DNA of 15,457 bases from Flavobacterium sp. (GCA_024709705.1 JANJWE010000273.1:1-15457); one strand, 5' to 3'; shown: positions 8,592 through 15,457, counted from the stretch's first letter. Program-made: numbers and translations. Notes: generated by a model from the sequence alone, not told the origin.

Positions 8592-8858
8592 ATGAAAACT
8601 ACAATCCAAATACAAAATTTAAAATGTGGCGGTTGTGTTTCTACCATAAAAAACAGGATTTCCGATCTCAACGGAGTACATTCAGTTGAAGTAAATCTAG
8701 AAAGAAGTACTGTATTTATTGAACATGAAGAGCAATTGAAAGATCAAGAAATTAAAAAGGTACTACAAAAGTTAGGTTATCCGGAAGTGGGAGAAAATAA
8801 TTCTTTGGGAGAAAAAGCGAAGTCATTTGTAAGTTGTGCAATTGGAAAATTGAGCTAA
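8592..8858 (+). CDS. Small heavy-metal-associated (HMA) domain protein, putative copper chaperone-like
   Basis: A cytoplasmic single-domain protein of 88 residues with the ferredoxin-like HMA fold expected to bind a soft metal such as Cu(I). The metal loop is LKCGGCVSTI, with Cys12 and Cys15 forming the CxxC pair. GVHSVEVNLERSTVFIEHE and KKVLQKLGYP match the later strands and helix of the fold. The tail, EKAKSFVSCAIGKLS, carries a third cysteine (Cys82) outside the usual 65-70 residue domain. An in-frame ATG at 8586 would add two residues; I prefer 8592 because MKTTIQIQNLKCGGC fits the family start and leaves a normal leader. No metal ATPase or metal sensor is adjacent, so its partner is unknown. 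The last 4 nt overlap the 3' end of the convergent lysoplasmalogenase gene. Confidence 0.88.
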   Translation: MKTTIQIQNLKCGGCVSTIKNRISDLNGVHSVEVNLERSTVFIEHEEQLKDQEIKKVLQKLGYPEVGENNSLGEKAKSFVSCAIGKLS

Positions 8859-9517
8859 ATTTTACGGTTGTATTTTAAAATAGCAAATGCAATACAAAAT
8901 TGGGCTGCTAGGTAGGTACTCATAATCCAAAATGAACTCATAGGTATTAGTGAGTGGAATTTAGTGACAGCTAATACGCTATCTGAAATAACAAATAGTG
9001 AAGCTCCAATTAATACCCAATAATTACTGGGTTTTCCCCATTGAAAATAAGCTTTAATGCTCCAAAACAGCATTAAGGAAATAACAATTGCATAAATTGT
9101 TACAGGAATCTTCATTTCATGTAGTGTTTCCCATAAAATCGAAAGCACAACTAAAAGATAAACAACAACAAGTGGAATAAATTTTAGGTGCGATTTATTT
9201 TCATTGTGAATTGTTTGTTTTTGAAAAAGATAAATATAGAGTAGATGTGCTATTAAAAATGAAACCAATCCTGATATAAAGAATAGAGAATGTTGATCTG
9301 CAAACATCAATAAAACGTCACCAATCCAAGAGCAAAATAAGGCGAAGAGAAGTGTTTTCTGTGTTTTAAATGGTTCGCTTACAGATACAATACTAATTAG
9401 AATAGGGATTAACAAAGGTTTTAACCACCAAGCCATATCTTCTTTGCCGCCAATTAATAATAGCAGATATAGAGAACAAAATACAATATAGCTTTGTGTG
9501 TATTTCTTAATTTTCAT
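8855..9517 (-). CDS. YhhN/TMEM86-family lysoplasmalogenase-like membrane protein
   Basis: Polytopic inner-membrane protein of 220 residues with about eight hydrophobic segments. Characterised members of the family (TMEM86B and bacterial homologues) hydrolyse the vinyl-ether bond of lysoplasmalogens to a fatty aldehyde and a glycerophospho-base. Family landmarks are present: LKPLLIP (32-38), CSWIGDVLLMF with Asp67, VISDSVLAV with Asp179, and TYLAAQFCIAF near the C-terminus. Its ATG overlaps the stop of the preceding hydroxylase gene by one base (TAATG), so translation is probably coupled. Pairing with an ether-lipid-monooxygenase-like gene fits the lipid assignment. The actual substrate here is inferred; some YhhN proteins have no known substrate. 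Confidence 0.85.
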   Translation of the reverse strand: MKIKKYTQSYIVFCSLYLLLLIGGKEDMAWWLKPLLIPILISIVSVSEPFKTQKTLLFALFCSWIGDVLLMFADQHSLFFISGLVSFLIAHLLYIYLFQKQTIHNENKSHLKFIPLVVVYLLVVLSILWETLHEMKIPVTIYAIVISLMLFWSIKAYFQWGKPSNYWVLIGASLFVISDSVLAVTKFHSLIPMSSFWIMSTYLAAQFCIAFAILKYNRKI

Positions 9518-10782
9518 TAGGATTTTAAAGGTGTAGATGTTTGGAATTCATAATTCGAAAAGTAATACGACATGAAAAACGAAAATAGGAAGTACAATCC
9601 CAAAATATAATTTCCTATTTCAAAATGCTGACTAAAACCAAACCAATCACCGTAAAAATATAAAATCCCAAAACCAAAAATGGCCCTAAACAGTTCAAAA
9701 AAGTAGGCATTTGGGTTAGTATCCATTAATTCGGTTAAGCTATAAATGGTAACAAAAACAAAAAAACCATAAATAAAAATAGTTGGTAAACCAATTAATG
9801 CCACATTAGCAAAGAGGTAGCTTACAAAACCAAGCGTTACGAAAAGTTGAAATATAGAATAGTAAGTTAATAAGTTGGTGTGATTTGGTTGGTATTTATC
9901 AAAAGCATACACATCTTCAATTTTATGAACCGGATATTTTTCTTCAAAACCCTCAGGCCTCCAACCGGTTGGCATAAACCAAATTCTAAATTTGTCTTTC
10001 CAATTTTCGGCACGCCATGCATCTTTGATTAGCAACCATAAATGCTGAAAATTAATTTTTATGGGATTCCAGGTTTGAGCAGGTCTTGTAATCCCAAAAA
10101 CGGCGGGAACTTCTTCTAATTCTTCTTGAAAAGTGCCAAACCACTTGTCCCAAAAAATAAAAATTTGTCCGTGATTTTTATCTAAATATTCTTTGTTTAT
10201 AGCATGATGCACGCGATGATGAGATGGCGTAACAATGATTTTTTCCAAAATTCCCATTTTGCCAATGTGTTTGGTATGGTACCAAAATTGTAAAAACAAA
10301 TGCAAAGGCAAAACAATAGCAATTACGGTTGCCGGAACGCCTAAAAAGGCTGCCGGTAGTAATAAAAAAGTAAATAAATTAACAAAAGAAGAAATAGATT
10401 GTCGTAAAGCACATGCCAAATTGAATTCTTCGCTACTGTGATGAATAGCATGTTTGTTCCAAAAAATATTAATTTGATGCGACCAACGATGCGTCCAATA
10501 GCCATAAAAATCAATCACAAAAAAGGCTATAATATAGGTAAGAATTGTATTTTCGATGGTAAACAGGGCTACTTTACTTACCATCCATTCGTAGGTCAAA
10601 ATCGAAACACTAACGCCCAAAACATCTTTTACAGCATTGGTAATTCCTGAACTTAAACTGGAAACTGTGTCCATCAAAGGAGCGGTATCGTTTCCACGAA
10701 AATACCCATACGCTTTTTCAATTACAATAAGTAAGAGAAATGCCGGCATAGCGATAATGAGAATTTTTCCGTATTGTTCCAT
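9517..10782 (-). CDS. Sterol desaturase/fatty acid hydroxylase superfamily protein, alkylglycerol monooxygenase-like
   Basis: Integral membrane di-iron oxygenase of 421 residues. The histidine clusters that bind the two irons are intact: HRWSH (98-102), HAIHH (111-115) and HHRVHH (188-193), with further histidines at 161, 169 and 172. The blocks HHSSEEFNLACALRQS, VTPSHHRVHH and FIFWDKWFGTFQEE, then FGITRPAQTWNPIKINFQHL, resemble, as I recall it, animal alkylglycerol monooxygenase (AGMO/TMEM195) more than plain sterol desaturases. AGMO oxidises the O-alkyl bond of ether glycerolipids using tetrahydrobiopterin. Several C-terminal membrane segments (about 305-412) extend beyond the core domain, as in AGMO. 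The gene starts directly after the clpS stop and overlaps the lysoplasmalogenase start. Superfamily is certain; the AGMO reaction and the pterin cofactor are inference. Confidence 0.88.
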   Translation of the reverse strand: MEQYGKILIIAMPAFLLLIVIEKAYGYFRGNDTAPLMDTVSSLSSGITNAVKDVLGVSVSILTYEWMVSKVALFTIENTILTYIIAFFVIDFYGYWTHRWSHQINIFWNKHAIHHSSEEFNLACALRQSISSFVNLFTFLLLPAAFLGVPATVIAIVLPLHLFLQFWYHTKHIGKMGILEKIIVTPSHHRVHHAINKEYLDKNHGQIFIFWDKWFGTFQEELEEVPAVFGITRPAQTWNPIKINFQHLWLLIKDAWRAENWKDKFRIWFMPTGWRPEGFEEKYPVHKIEDVYAFDKYQPNHTNLLTYYSIFQLFVTLGFVSYLFANVALIGLPTIFIYGFFVFVTIYSLTELMDTNPNAYFFELFRAIFGFGILYFYGDWFGFSQHFEIGNYILGLYFLFSFFMSYYFSNYEFQTSTPLKS

Positions 10783-11058
10783 TTAAATAATTTCGGCACT
10801 TAATCCGGCTTCCAGTAATTGGGTACACTGTGGTTTTAATTCGTCAAAAGGTCCGGTCTTAACCGTACATTTTCCTTTGTAATGAACCAAAATGGCACAT
10901 TGTTCAGCTTGTTCGCTAGTATGTTGACAAACGCGAATAAGTGTGTCAATTACATGATCAAAAGTGTTCACATCGTCATTAAAAAGCACAATTTCGTTGT
11001 TGATGGCAACGACTTCTTCGACTAAAACTTCTTCTTGAATTTTTTCTATCGTACTCAT
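10783..11058 (-). CDS. clpS: ClpS, ATP-dependent Clp protease adaptor
   Basis: Cytoplasmic N-degron adaptor of 91 residues that hands proteins with destabilising N-termini to a ClpAP/ClpCP protease. The acidic flexible N-tail (1-22) is followed by the core, with VLFNDDVNTFDHVIDTL. Asn27, Asp28 and Asp29 correspond to the residues that grip the substrate alpha-amino group, and the histidine of LVHYKGKC (His59) to the conserved binding-pocket histidine. Length is normal. Unlike in enterobacteria, no clpA follows; the next gene starts in the base after the stop codon and encodes a membrane hydroxylase. No promoter motif is visible in the 18 nt between the ATG and the octamer array, so it is probably transcribed from the prmA promoter through the array. 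Confidence 0.95.
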   Translation of the reverse strand: MSTIEKIQEEVLVEEVVAINNEIVLFNDDVNTFDHVIDTLIRVCQHTSEQAEQCAILVHYKGKCTVKTGPFDELKPQCTQLLEAGLSAEII

Positions 11059-11076
11059 ATGTAATTTATAGTTTTT

Positions 11077-11164
11077 TCTGGATTTTTAGATTGTTCGATT
11101 TTTAGCTTGTTCGAATAATCTGATAATCCAGTAATCTGACAATCTAATAATCCAACTATCCCAA
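11077..11164. repeat. Inverted array of degenerate octamers between prmA and clpS
   Basis: The gap between prmA and clpS is made of 8-bp units with core AATCYRRN. Six units run on the plus strand, starting at 11117 (AATCTGAT), 11125, 11133, 11141, 11149 and 11157. Five units on the complementary strand occupy 11077-11116, for example TCTGGATT at 11077 and TTTAGATT at 11085. The two halves abut in phase at 11116/11117. The halves can pair in at least two exclusive ways: 11080-11094 with 11139-11153 (14 of 15 bases), or 11079-11097 with about 11112-11130 (three mismatches). The last two units contain the prmA stop codon. No function is known to me; an RNA hairpin that tunes read-through to clpS, or a protein-binding array, are possibilities. 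Confidence 0.8.
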
Positions 11165-11992
11165 CCTGTATTTCAAACTCACCCAATTATTTCGTTCTAA
11201 CGTTTTCTCTAATTTCAATCCTAACTTTTGACAACATTCGTCTATTGCCGAAATATCTTCTTGGTAAAAACCACTCAAAAATAATAAACCATTTTGATTT
11301 AAACAATTCACATAGCGATGCATATCGTTTAAAAGTATATTTCTATTGATATTGGCAATAATTACGTCGTATTTTTGGTCAACTAACAACGAGGCATCAC
11401 CTTCGTAAACGCTAATGTGTTGGCAATTATTTCGTTCGGCATTTTCAATCGAATTCAAATAGCACCAATTATCAATATCAATGGCATCAATGAGCTTGGC
11501 TCCTTTCATTTCGGCTAAAATGGCCAAAATGGCGGTTCCGCAACCCATGTCCAATGTTTTTTTATCAACCAAATCGGTTTCCAACAAATGTTGAATCACC
11601 ATGTGTGTAGTTTCATGATGACCCGTTCCGAAACTCATTTTGGGCTCAATGATGATGTCAAATTCAGCATCAGTCTTAGGATGAAAGGGAGCACGAACAT
11701 GACAGGTTCCATCCACATCAATAGGTTCAAAGTTTTTTTCCCATTCTTCATTCCAATTGACTTGTTCAATTTCTTCCACATGGTACGAAATTTCAAACTC
11801 GGGAGATGTCAAAATATAAATATCATCTAATATGTCTGCTGTCCAAAGTTCTTTTTGAATGTAAGCCGATACGCCCAATTCGGTTTCAATAAAACTTTCA
11901 AAGGGTTTTTCGCCTAATTCGGCAACCAAAATTTCGCACCCTAGTTCTTTCGGTTCAACTGTAAAGTGATAACCTAAATATAAATTTGACAT
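11156..11992 (-). CDS. prmA: PrmA, ribosomal protein L11 methyltransferase
   Basis: SAM-dependent methyltransferase of 278 residues that methylates ribosomal protein L11. The N-terminal substrate-binding part (1 to about 90) is followed by the linker FGTGHHETT (121-129). The catalytic domain has the SAM motif LDMGCGTAIL (147-156), the acidic IDIDNW segment, and IIANINRNIL (211-220). It ends NNWVSLKYRLG, like family members. I chose the ATG at 11992. An upstream in-frame ATG at 12031 would add 13 residues (MKLHCYLCPKNLI), but it lies before the likely promoter at 12009-12016, whereas MSNLYLGYHF is a typical start. The stop codon is inside the octamer array. It heads the minus-strand group prmA-clpS-hydroxylase-lysoplasmalogenase. 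Substrate specificity for L11 rests on family similarity. Confidence 0.93.
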   Translation of the reverse strand: MSNLYLGYHFTVEPKELGCEILVAELGEKPFESFIETELGVSAYIQKELWTADILDDIYILTSPEFEISYHVEEIEQVNWNEEWEKNFEPIDVDGTCHVRAPFHPKTDAEFDIIIEPKMSFGTGHHETTHMVIQHLLETDLVDKKTLDMGCGTAILAILAEMKGAKLIDAIDIDNWCYLNSIENAERNNCQHISVYEGDASLLVDQKYDVIIANINRNILLNDMHRYVNCLNQNGLLFLSGFYQEDISAIDECCQKLGLKLEKTLERNNWVSLKYRLG

Positions 11993-12008
11993 GATTAAAT
12001 TTTTTGGA

Positions 12009-12016
12009 CAAAGATA
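12009..12016 (-). promoter_or_regulatory. -7 promoter element of the prmA group
   Basis: The minus strand reads TATCTTTG, a perfect TAnnTTTG match, with 16 nt between it and the ATG at 11992. No well-placed TTG partner was found. It decides the prmA start, since the alternative ATG at 12031 lies upstream of it. Confidence 0.65.
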
Positions 12017-12056
12017 ACAATGCAATTTCATTCCTTTTACATTCCAAAAATTAAAT

Positions 12057-12064
12057 TACTTTTG
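12057..12064 (+). promoter_or_regulatory. -7 promoter element of the porin gene
   Basis: TACTTTTG is a perfect TAnnTTTG match, 22 nt before the ATG at 12087. It lies only 40 bp from the divergent prmA -7 element, so the two promoters share their upstream region and could interfere with each other. Confidence 0.62.
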
Positions 12065-12086
12065 CCCAACAAACACAACTACCGAA

Positions 12087-13304
12087 ATGAAAACAAAACG
12101 TATACTTTTTTTTGTACTCATATCCTCATTGTCTTTTGCTCAAGATATTAAATTCAGTACAAAAGATAACGATTTAAAATTAGCCACTTTACCCTATTAT
12201 AATTATGGTAGAGGCTTAGGATTGACCTCTCCGGATAGTATTTTTCAGTTAAACATAAGATTCAGAATGCAAAATCGTATGGGATTTCTAAAAAATGAAG
12301 ATCAAGAAGAAGCTTTTGAAGGTCAAGTTAGACGATTGCGTTTGCGATTTGACGGTTATGTGGGAAATCCAAAGTTTTTATATGCCATTCAATTGTCTTT
12401 TGCTCCGGGCGATGTAGGTGAAATTGAAGCCGGAGAAAACATCAACATCATTCGTGATGCAGTTGTGTTTTACCGACCAAACAAACATTGGAGTTTTGCT
12501 TTTGGTCAAACCAAATTACCGGGAAACAGACAACGGGTGAATTCATCGGGTGCACTTCAAATGACAGATAGAACCATAAACAATGCCCGTTTTAACATTG
12601 ATCGTGATTTTGGATTTCAAGCTTATTTTTTAAATGAGAAGAAAGAAAAATTTTCTTATAATTTGAAGTCTGCGGTTAGTACAGGAAATGGTAGAAATGT
12701 TACCAAAAGCCCTGACAATGGTTTTGCCTTAACCGGTAGAATGGAATTATTTCCATTGGGTTCATTTTCTAAAGACGGAACCAATTTTGAAGGCGATATT
12801 GCCAGAGAACAAAAACCAAAGTTGTTATTGGCCGGAACGTTTCACAGAAATGTAAAAGCAAGACAAACGCAAGGGCAATTAGGAGTTGATTTGTTCGAAA
12901 AAAGAAATATGGAATCCATTTTACTGGATGCCATGGTTAAATACAATGGTTGGGCGTTCATGAGTTCCTACATGAATCGTACCTCTGATAATCCTTTAAC
13001 TTTTAACCTTACAGACCCAAACGTTTTTAATTTTGTTTATGTGGGTGAGGGTTTTGACTACCAATTGAGTTATCTGTTTCCAACCAACTATGAAGTAATA
13101 GGTCGTTTTTCTACTCAAAAAGTAAATAAAGATATTCAAGCTTTTACACCCAATACTAAACAGTACAGTTTAGGGGTAACCAAATATTTTTGGGAGCATG
13201 CTTTTAAAATTCAATCGGAATTTACACTTGATGATTTAACCTATTTTGACGGAAGTAGTAAAACCAATTGGTACATTCGTTTTCAAGTTGAAATCGGAAT
13301 TTAA
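12087..13304 (+). CDS. Phosphate-selective porin O/P-like outer-membrane protein
   Basis: Outer-membrane beta-barrel of 405 residues with a signal peptide (about 1-19, LSSLSFAQ). The segments LNIRFRMQNRMGF, VRRLRLRFDGYVGNPKFLYAIQLS, RDAVVFYRPNKHWSFAFGQTKLP and NIDRDFGFQAYF are characteristic of the OprO/OprP porin family (PF07396). The tail FQVEIGI ends in alternating residues, as expected of a last barrel strand. In pseudomonads the family takes up phosphate or pyrophosphate; in Bacteroidota the solute is generally not known, and no Pho regulator, phosphatase or transporter gene is nearby. Transcribed on its own from the divergent promoter region shared with prmA; no clear terminator follows. 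Family call is firm, phosphate specificity is not. Confidence 0.87.
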   Translation: MKTKRILFFVLISSLSFAQDIKFSTKDNDLKLATLPYYNYGRGLGLTSPDSIFQLNIRFRMQNRMGFLKNEDQEEAFEGQVRRLRLRFDGYVGNPKFLYAIQLSFAPGDVGEIEAGENINIIRDAVVFYRPNKHWSFAFGQTKLPGNRQRVNSSGALQMTDRTINNARFNIDRDFGFQAYFLNEKKEKFSYNLKSAVSTGNGRNVTKSPDNGFALTGRMELFPLGSFSKDGTNFEGDIAREQKPKLLLAGTFHRNVKARQTQGQLGVDLFEKRNMESILLDAMVKYNGWAFMSSYMNRTSDNPLTFNLTDPNVFNFVYVGEGFDYQLSYLFPTNYEVIGRFSTQKVNKDIQAFTPNTKQYSLGVTKYFWEHAFKIQSEFTLDDLTYFDGSSKTNWYIRFQVEIGI

Positions 13305-13384
13305 TTCCCATTCACAAAAATTAATTGCCTAAAATTATTTAAAATTTAACCGGAAAACCGTTTCTCACTTTCCGAGAATATCCC

Positions 13385-13392
13385 TATTTTTG
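13385..13392 (+). promoter_or_regulatory. Candidate -7 promoter element of guaA, very close to the start codon
   Basis: TATTTTTG matches TAnnTTTG exactly but ends only 3 nt before the ATG at 13396. If used, transcription would begin at or within a few bases of the start codon and the mRNA would be essentially leaderless. There is no TTG at the expected -33 distance, so a promoter elsewhere, or read-through from the porin gene, is also possible. Confidence 0.45.
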
Positions 13393-13395
13393 CCC

Positions 13396-14925
13396 ATGCA
13401 ACACAACGTACTTATTTTAGATTTTGGTTCGCAATACACACAACTTATTGCGAGAAGAGTTCGAGAATTAAATATATTCTGCGAAATTTTTCCTTACAAT
13501 CACGTTCCGGAAGATTTATCTTCTTTTAAAGCAGTGATTCTTTCCGGTAGTCCTTTTTCGGTTCGAGCAGATGATGCTCCTCATCCCGATTTATCACAAA
13601 TTAGAGGCAAAATGCCTTTACTGGCTGTTTGTTACGGTGCTCAATATTTGGCCCATTTTAGCGGGGGCGAAGTAGCTCCATCCAACATTCGTGAATACGG
13701 AAGAGCCAATTTAAGTTTTGTAGATGACCACGACCCGTTTTTTGAAGAAGTAGCTCTAAATAGTCAGGTTTGGATGAGCCATAGCGATACGATTAAAAAA
13801 TTACCCACCAATGCAGTTCGATTGGCTAGTACTAAAGATGTGGAAAATGCGGCTTATCGAATTGATGGAGAAAAAACATACGCTATTCAATTCCATCCGG
13901 AAGTCTATCATTCCACCGATGGAAAACAAATGTTGGAAAATTTTTTGGTGCGAATTGCCGAAGTACCGCAAAATTTTACGCCTAATGCTTTTGTAGATGA
14001 AATAGTAGCCGAATTAAAAGAAAAGATTAAAGGTGACAAAGTCGTTTTAGGACTTTCAGGTGGAGTAGATTCTACCGTTGCCGCAGTTTTATTGCACAAA
14101 GCAATTGGGAAAAATTTATACTGTATTTTTGTGAATAATGGTTTATTGCGTAAGAATGAATTCCAAAATGTATTAGACCAATACAAAGGAATGGGATTGA
14201 ATGTGAAAGGGGTTGATGCATCTGATCGATTTTTAGACCAGTTAGCCGGAATTGAAGAGCCGGAAGCCAAACGTAAAACCATTGGTCGCGTATTTATTGA
14301 AGTTTTTGACGATGAAGCACATCAAATTGAAGACGTGAAATGGTTGGCTCAAGGCACTATTTATCCCGATGTAATTGAATCGGTTTCGGTGAAAGGCCCT
14401 TCAGCAACCATAAAATCACATCATAATGTGGGTGGTTTACCGGATTTTATGAAATTAAAAATTGTAGAGCCCCTTCGAATGTTGTTCAAAGATGAAGTGA
14501 GAAGAGTAGGAGCTACCTTAGGCATTGATCCGGAATTATTAGGCAGACATCCTTTCCCTGGACCCGGTTTATCCATTCGAATATTAGGTGATATAACTAA
14601 AGAAAAAGTTCGTATATTGCAAGAAGTTGATGCGATATTCATTGAAGGATTAAAATCACACGGTTTATACAATCAGGTTTGGCAGGCCGGTGCTATTTTG
14701 CTACCTGTAAATAGCGTAGGGGTAATGGGGGATGAGCGTACCTATGAAAAAGTAGTTGCGTTAAGAGCCGTTGAATCTACTGACGGGATGACCGCTGATT
14801 GGGTGCATTTACCCTATGATTTTTTGATGAAAATTTCCAATGAAATCATTAACAAGGTAAAAGGAGTGAACCGAGTGGTTTATTACATCAGTTCAAAACC
14901 TCCTGCAACCATTGAATGGGAATAA
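13396..14925 (+). CDS. guaA: GMP synthase (glutamine-hydrolysing)
   Basis: Converts XMP, ATP and glutamine to GMP in purine synthesis, in the cytoplasm. The 509 residues have the usual two-part layout. The N-terminal class I glutamine amidotransferase has nucleophile Cys79 in [10 protein letters not shown] and the His167/Glu169 pair in FHPEV. The ATP-pyrophosphatase domain has the P-loop LSGGVDST (220-227) and [10 protein letters not shown]. The C-terminal dimerisation/XMP domain has [16 protein letters not shown] and ends PPATIEWE. Length is close to the E. coli enzyme (525). I start at the first ATG; the TTG six bases upstream at 13390 lies inside the -7 motif and is unlikely to be used. 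A LysM gene follows 17 nt downstream and is probably co-transcribed. Confidence 0.97.
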   Translation: MQHNVLILDFGSQYTQLIARRVRELNIFCEIFPYNHVPEDLSSFKAVILSGSPFSVRADDAPHPDLSQIRGKMPLLAVCYGAQYLAHFSGGEVAPSNIREYGRANLSFVDDHDPFFEEVALNSQVWMSHSDTIKKLPTNAVRLASTKDVENAAYRIDGEKTYAIQFHPEVYHSTDGKQMLENFLVRIAEVPQNFTPNAFVDEIVAELKEKIKGDKVVLGLSGGVDSTVAAVLLHKAIGKNLYCIFVNNGLLRKNEFQNVLDQYKGMGLNVKGVDASDRFLDQLAGIEEPEAKRKTIGRVFIEVFDDEAHQIEDVKWLAQGTIYPDVIESVSVKGPSATIKSHHNVGGLPDFMKLKIVEPLRMLFKDEVRRVGATLGIDPELLGRHPFPGPGLSIRILGDITKEKVRILQEVDAIFIEGLKSHGLYNQVWQAGAILLPVNSVGVMGDERTYEKVVALRAVESTDGMTADWVHLPYDFLMKISNEIINKVKGVNRVVYYISSKPPATIEWE

Positions 14926-14942
14926 ATAAACATACATAAAAA

Positions 14943-15457
14943 ATGAAGAAGTTACTGTTTGGAGCAATTTTTGGATTGCTATGCCCCCAAATCACTTTTT
15001 CACAAACCGTAGTAAAACCCGGAATGGATGCCGTAAAACATACGGTATCTGCCGGTGAAACGGTATTAGATATTTCGAAGAAATATACTGTAGACCCTGC
15101 CGAAATTTACAGAGCCAATCGTTTCGCCATAGATGGCGTAAAGGAAGGAATGGTTTTGGAATTTTATGTACCACAGAAATCTCCCGAAATTCAATTACCA
15201 ACAGAGCAGTATGCTGTAAATACAAAGGGAAATTTAAATGAAACTTCAACTCCGAAAATTGAAAAAGTTGAAACCAATACAGTTCCGGCTAAAGTTCAAA
15301 ATAGAGGGACACATAAAGTATTGCCCGGTGAAACTCTTTATGGATTATCAAAAAAATATAACATCACCGTTGATGAATTAAAAAATGCTAATGCCATTTT
15401 GATGAAAAATAATCTTCAAGCCGGTCAAGTTTTGAAAATTCCGGATGGCATAGTTAT
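14943..15457 (+). CDS. LysM-domain cell-envelope protein, cut by window edge
   Basis: Translated from the ATG at 14943; the frame stays open to the right edge (171 codons visible). A signal peptide (about 1-21, ending QITFSQ) is followed by two LysM modules: KHTVSAGETVLDISKKYTVD to about residue 77, and THKVLPGETLYGLSKKYNIT to about residue 167, separated by a Thr/Lys/Glu-rich linker. LysM modules bind the N-acetylglucosamine backbone of peptidoglycan, so the protein should be periplasmic or cell-wall associated. Cys14 is not in a good lipobox, so lipidation is unlikely. In related genomes I recall such genes continuing into a periplasmic-binding-like domain, which cannot be checked here. It lies 17 nt after guaA with no terminator between them. 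Confidence 0.88.
   Translation, partial: MKKLLFGAIFGLLCPQITFSQTVVKPGMDAVKHTVSAGETVLDISKKYTVDPAEIYRANRFAIDGVKEGMVLEFYVPQKSPEIQLPTEQYAVNTKGNLNETSTPKIEKVETNTVPAKVQNRGTHKVLPGETLYGLSKKYNITVDELKNANAILMKNNLQAGQVLKIPDGIV

Noticed and set aside
8480..8671. 63-codon minus-strand frame across the HMA promoter and gene start
   Set aside because: It overlaps the real HMA gene in antisense, shows no recognisable motif, and its composition fits chance in AT-rich DNA.
8871..8882. Palindrome TATTTTAAAATA as a terminator or operator
   Set aside because: It is inside the lysoplasmalogenase coding sequence, purely A/T, and of a length expected by chance.
11993..12031. Upstream in-frame ATG that would give prmA 13 extra residues
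   Set aside because: It lies upstream of a perfect -7 motif at 12009-12016, and the extra residues (MKLHCYLCPKNLI) are unlike the family start; 11992 begins MSNLYLGYHF.
13351..13374. Small hairpin CGGAAA/TTTCCG between the porin gene and guaA as a terminator
   Set aside because: Only 6 bp with a 12-nt loop, no T run directly after it, and it overlaps the guaA promoter region.
13390..13395. TTG start two codons upstream of the guaA ATG
   Set aside because: It falls inside the candidate -7 motif, and the ATG at 13396 begins the conserved [14 protein letters not shown].
13908..14282. 124-codon antisense frame within guaA
   Set aside because: Antisense shadow of a highly conserved gene, with no recognisable motifs of its own.

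Overview
The window reads as chromosomal DNA from an aerobic member of the Flavobacteriaceae, probably Flavobacterium or a close relative. The support is low GC content, a SusC-type TonB-dependent receptor, a protein with a type IX secretion (T9SS) type A sorting tail, promoters with the Bacteroidota -7 motif TAnnTTTG, and A-rich rather than Shine-Dalgarno leaders. The genus is an inference from these traits.

Positions 1-8229 are the edge of a glycan-uptake (PUL-type) locus, all on the minus strand. In transcription order it holds a secreted protein with three near-identical 159-residue beta-sandwich-like repeats (6001-8229), a membrane-spanning sensor/regulator with propeller, Y_Y_Y and LuxR-type DNA-binding parts (3085-5880), and a SusC-like receptor that runs off the left edge (1-2833). 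A SusD partner and glycoside hydrolases would be expected further left, outside the window. The most interesting regulatory signal is a 41-42 bp element present twice, at 3029-3069 and 8411-8452. Both copies have the same orientation and lie about 180-200 bp upstream of the susC and repeat-protein start codons. The element contains an 11-bp direct repeat and is a good candidate for the operator of the regulator encoded between the two copies.

Positions 8592-12000 are a different neighbourhood. A small CxxC heavy-metal-associated protein (plus strand) converges on a minus-strand group in the order prmA, clpS, an alkylglycerol-monooxygenase-like membrane hydroxylase, and a YhhN/TMEM86-type lysoplasmalogenase. 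The last three genes are packed with 0 or 1 nt between them. The two lipid genes match the two kinds of enzyme that cleave ether and vinyl-ether bonds of glycerolipids, which suggests a small ether-lipid breakdown module. The 97-bp gap between prmA and clpS is filled by an unusual array of degenerate octamers: five units in one orientation, then six in the other, meeting without a gap.

Positions 12000-15457 are plus-strand core genes: a phosphate-selective-porin-like outer-membrane protein divergent from prmA, guaA (GMP synthase) with a -7 motif only 3 nt before its ATG, and, 17 nt after guaA, a LysM protein cut by the right edge. I saw no tRNA, rRNA, CRISPR array, insertion sequence or integrase.
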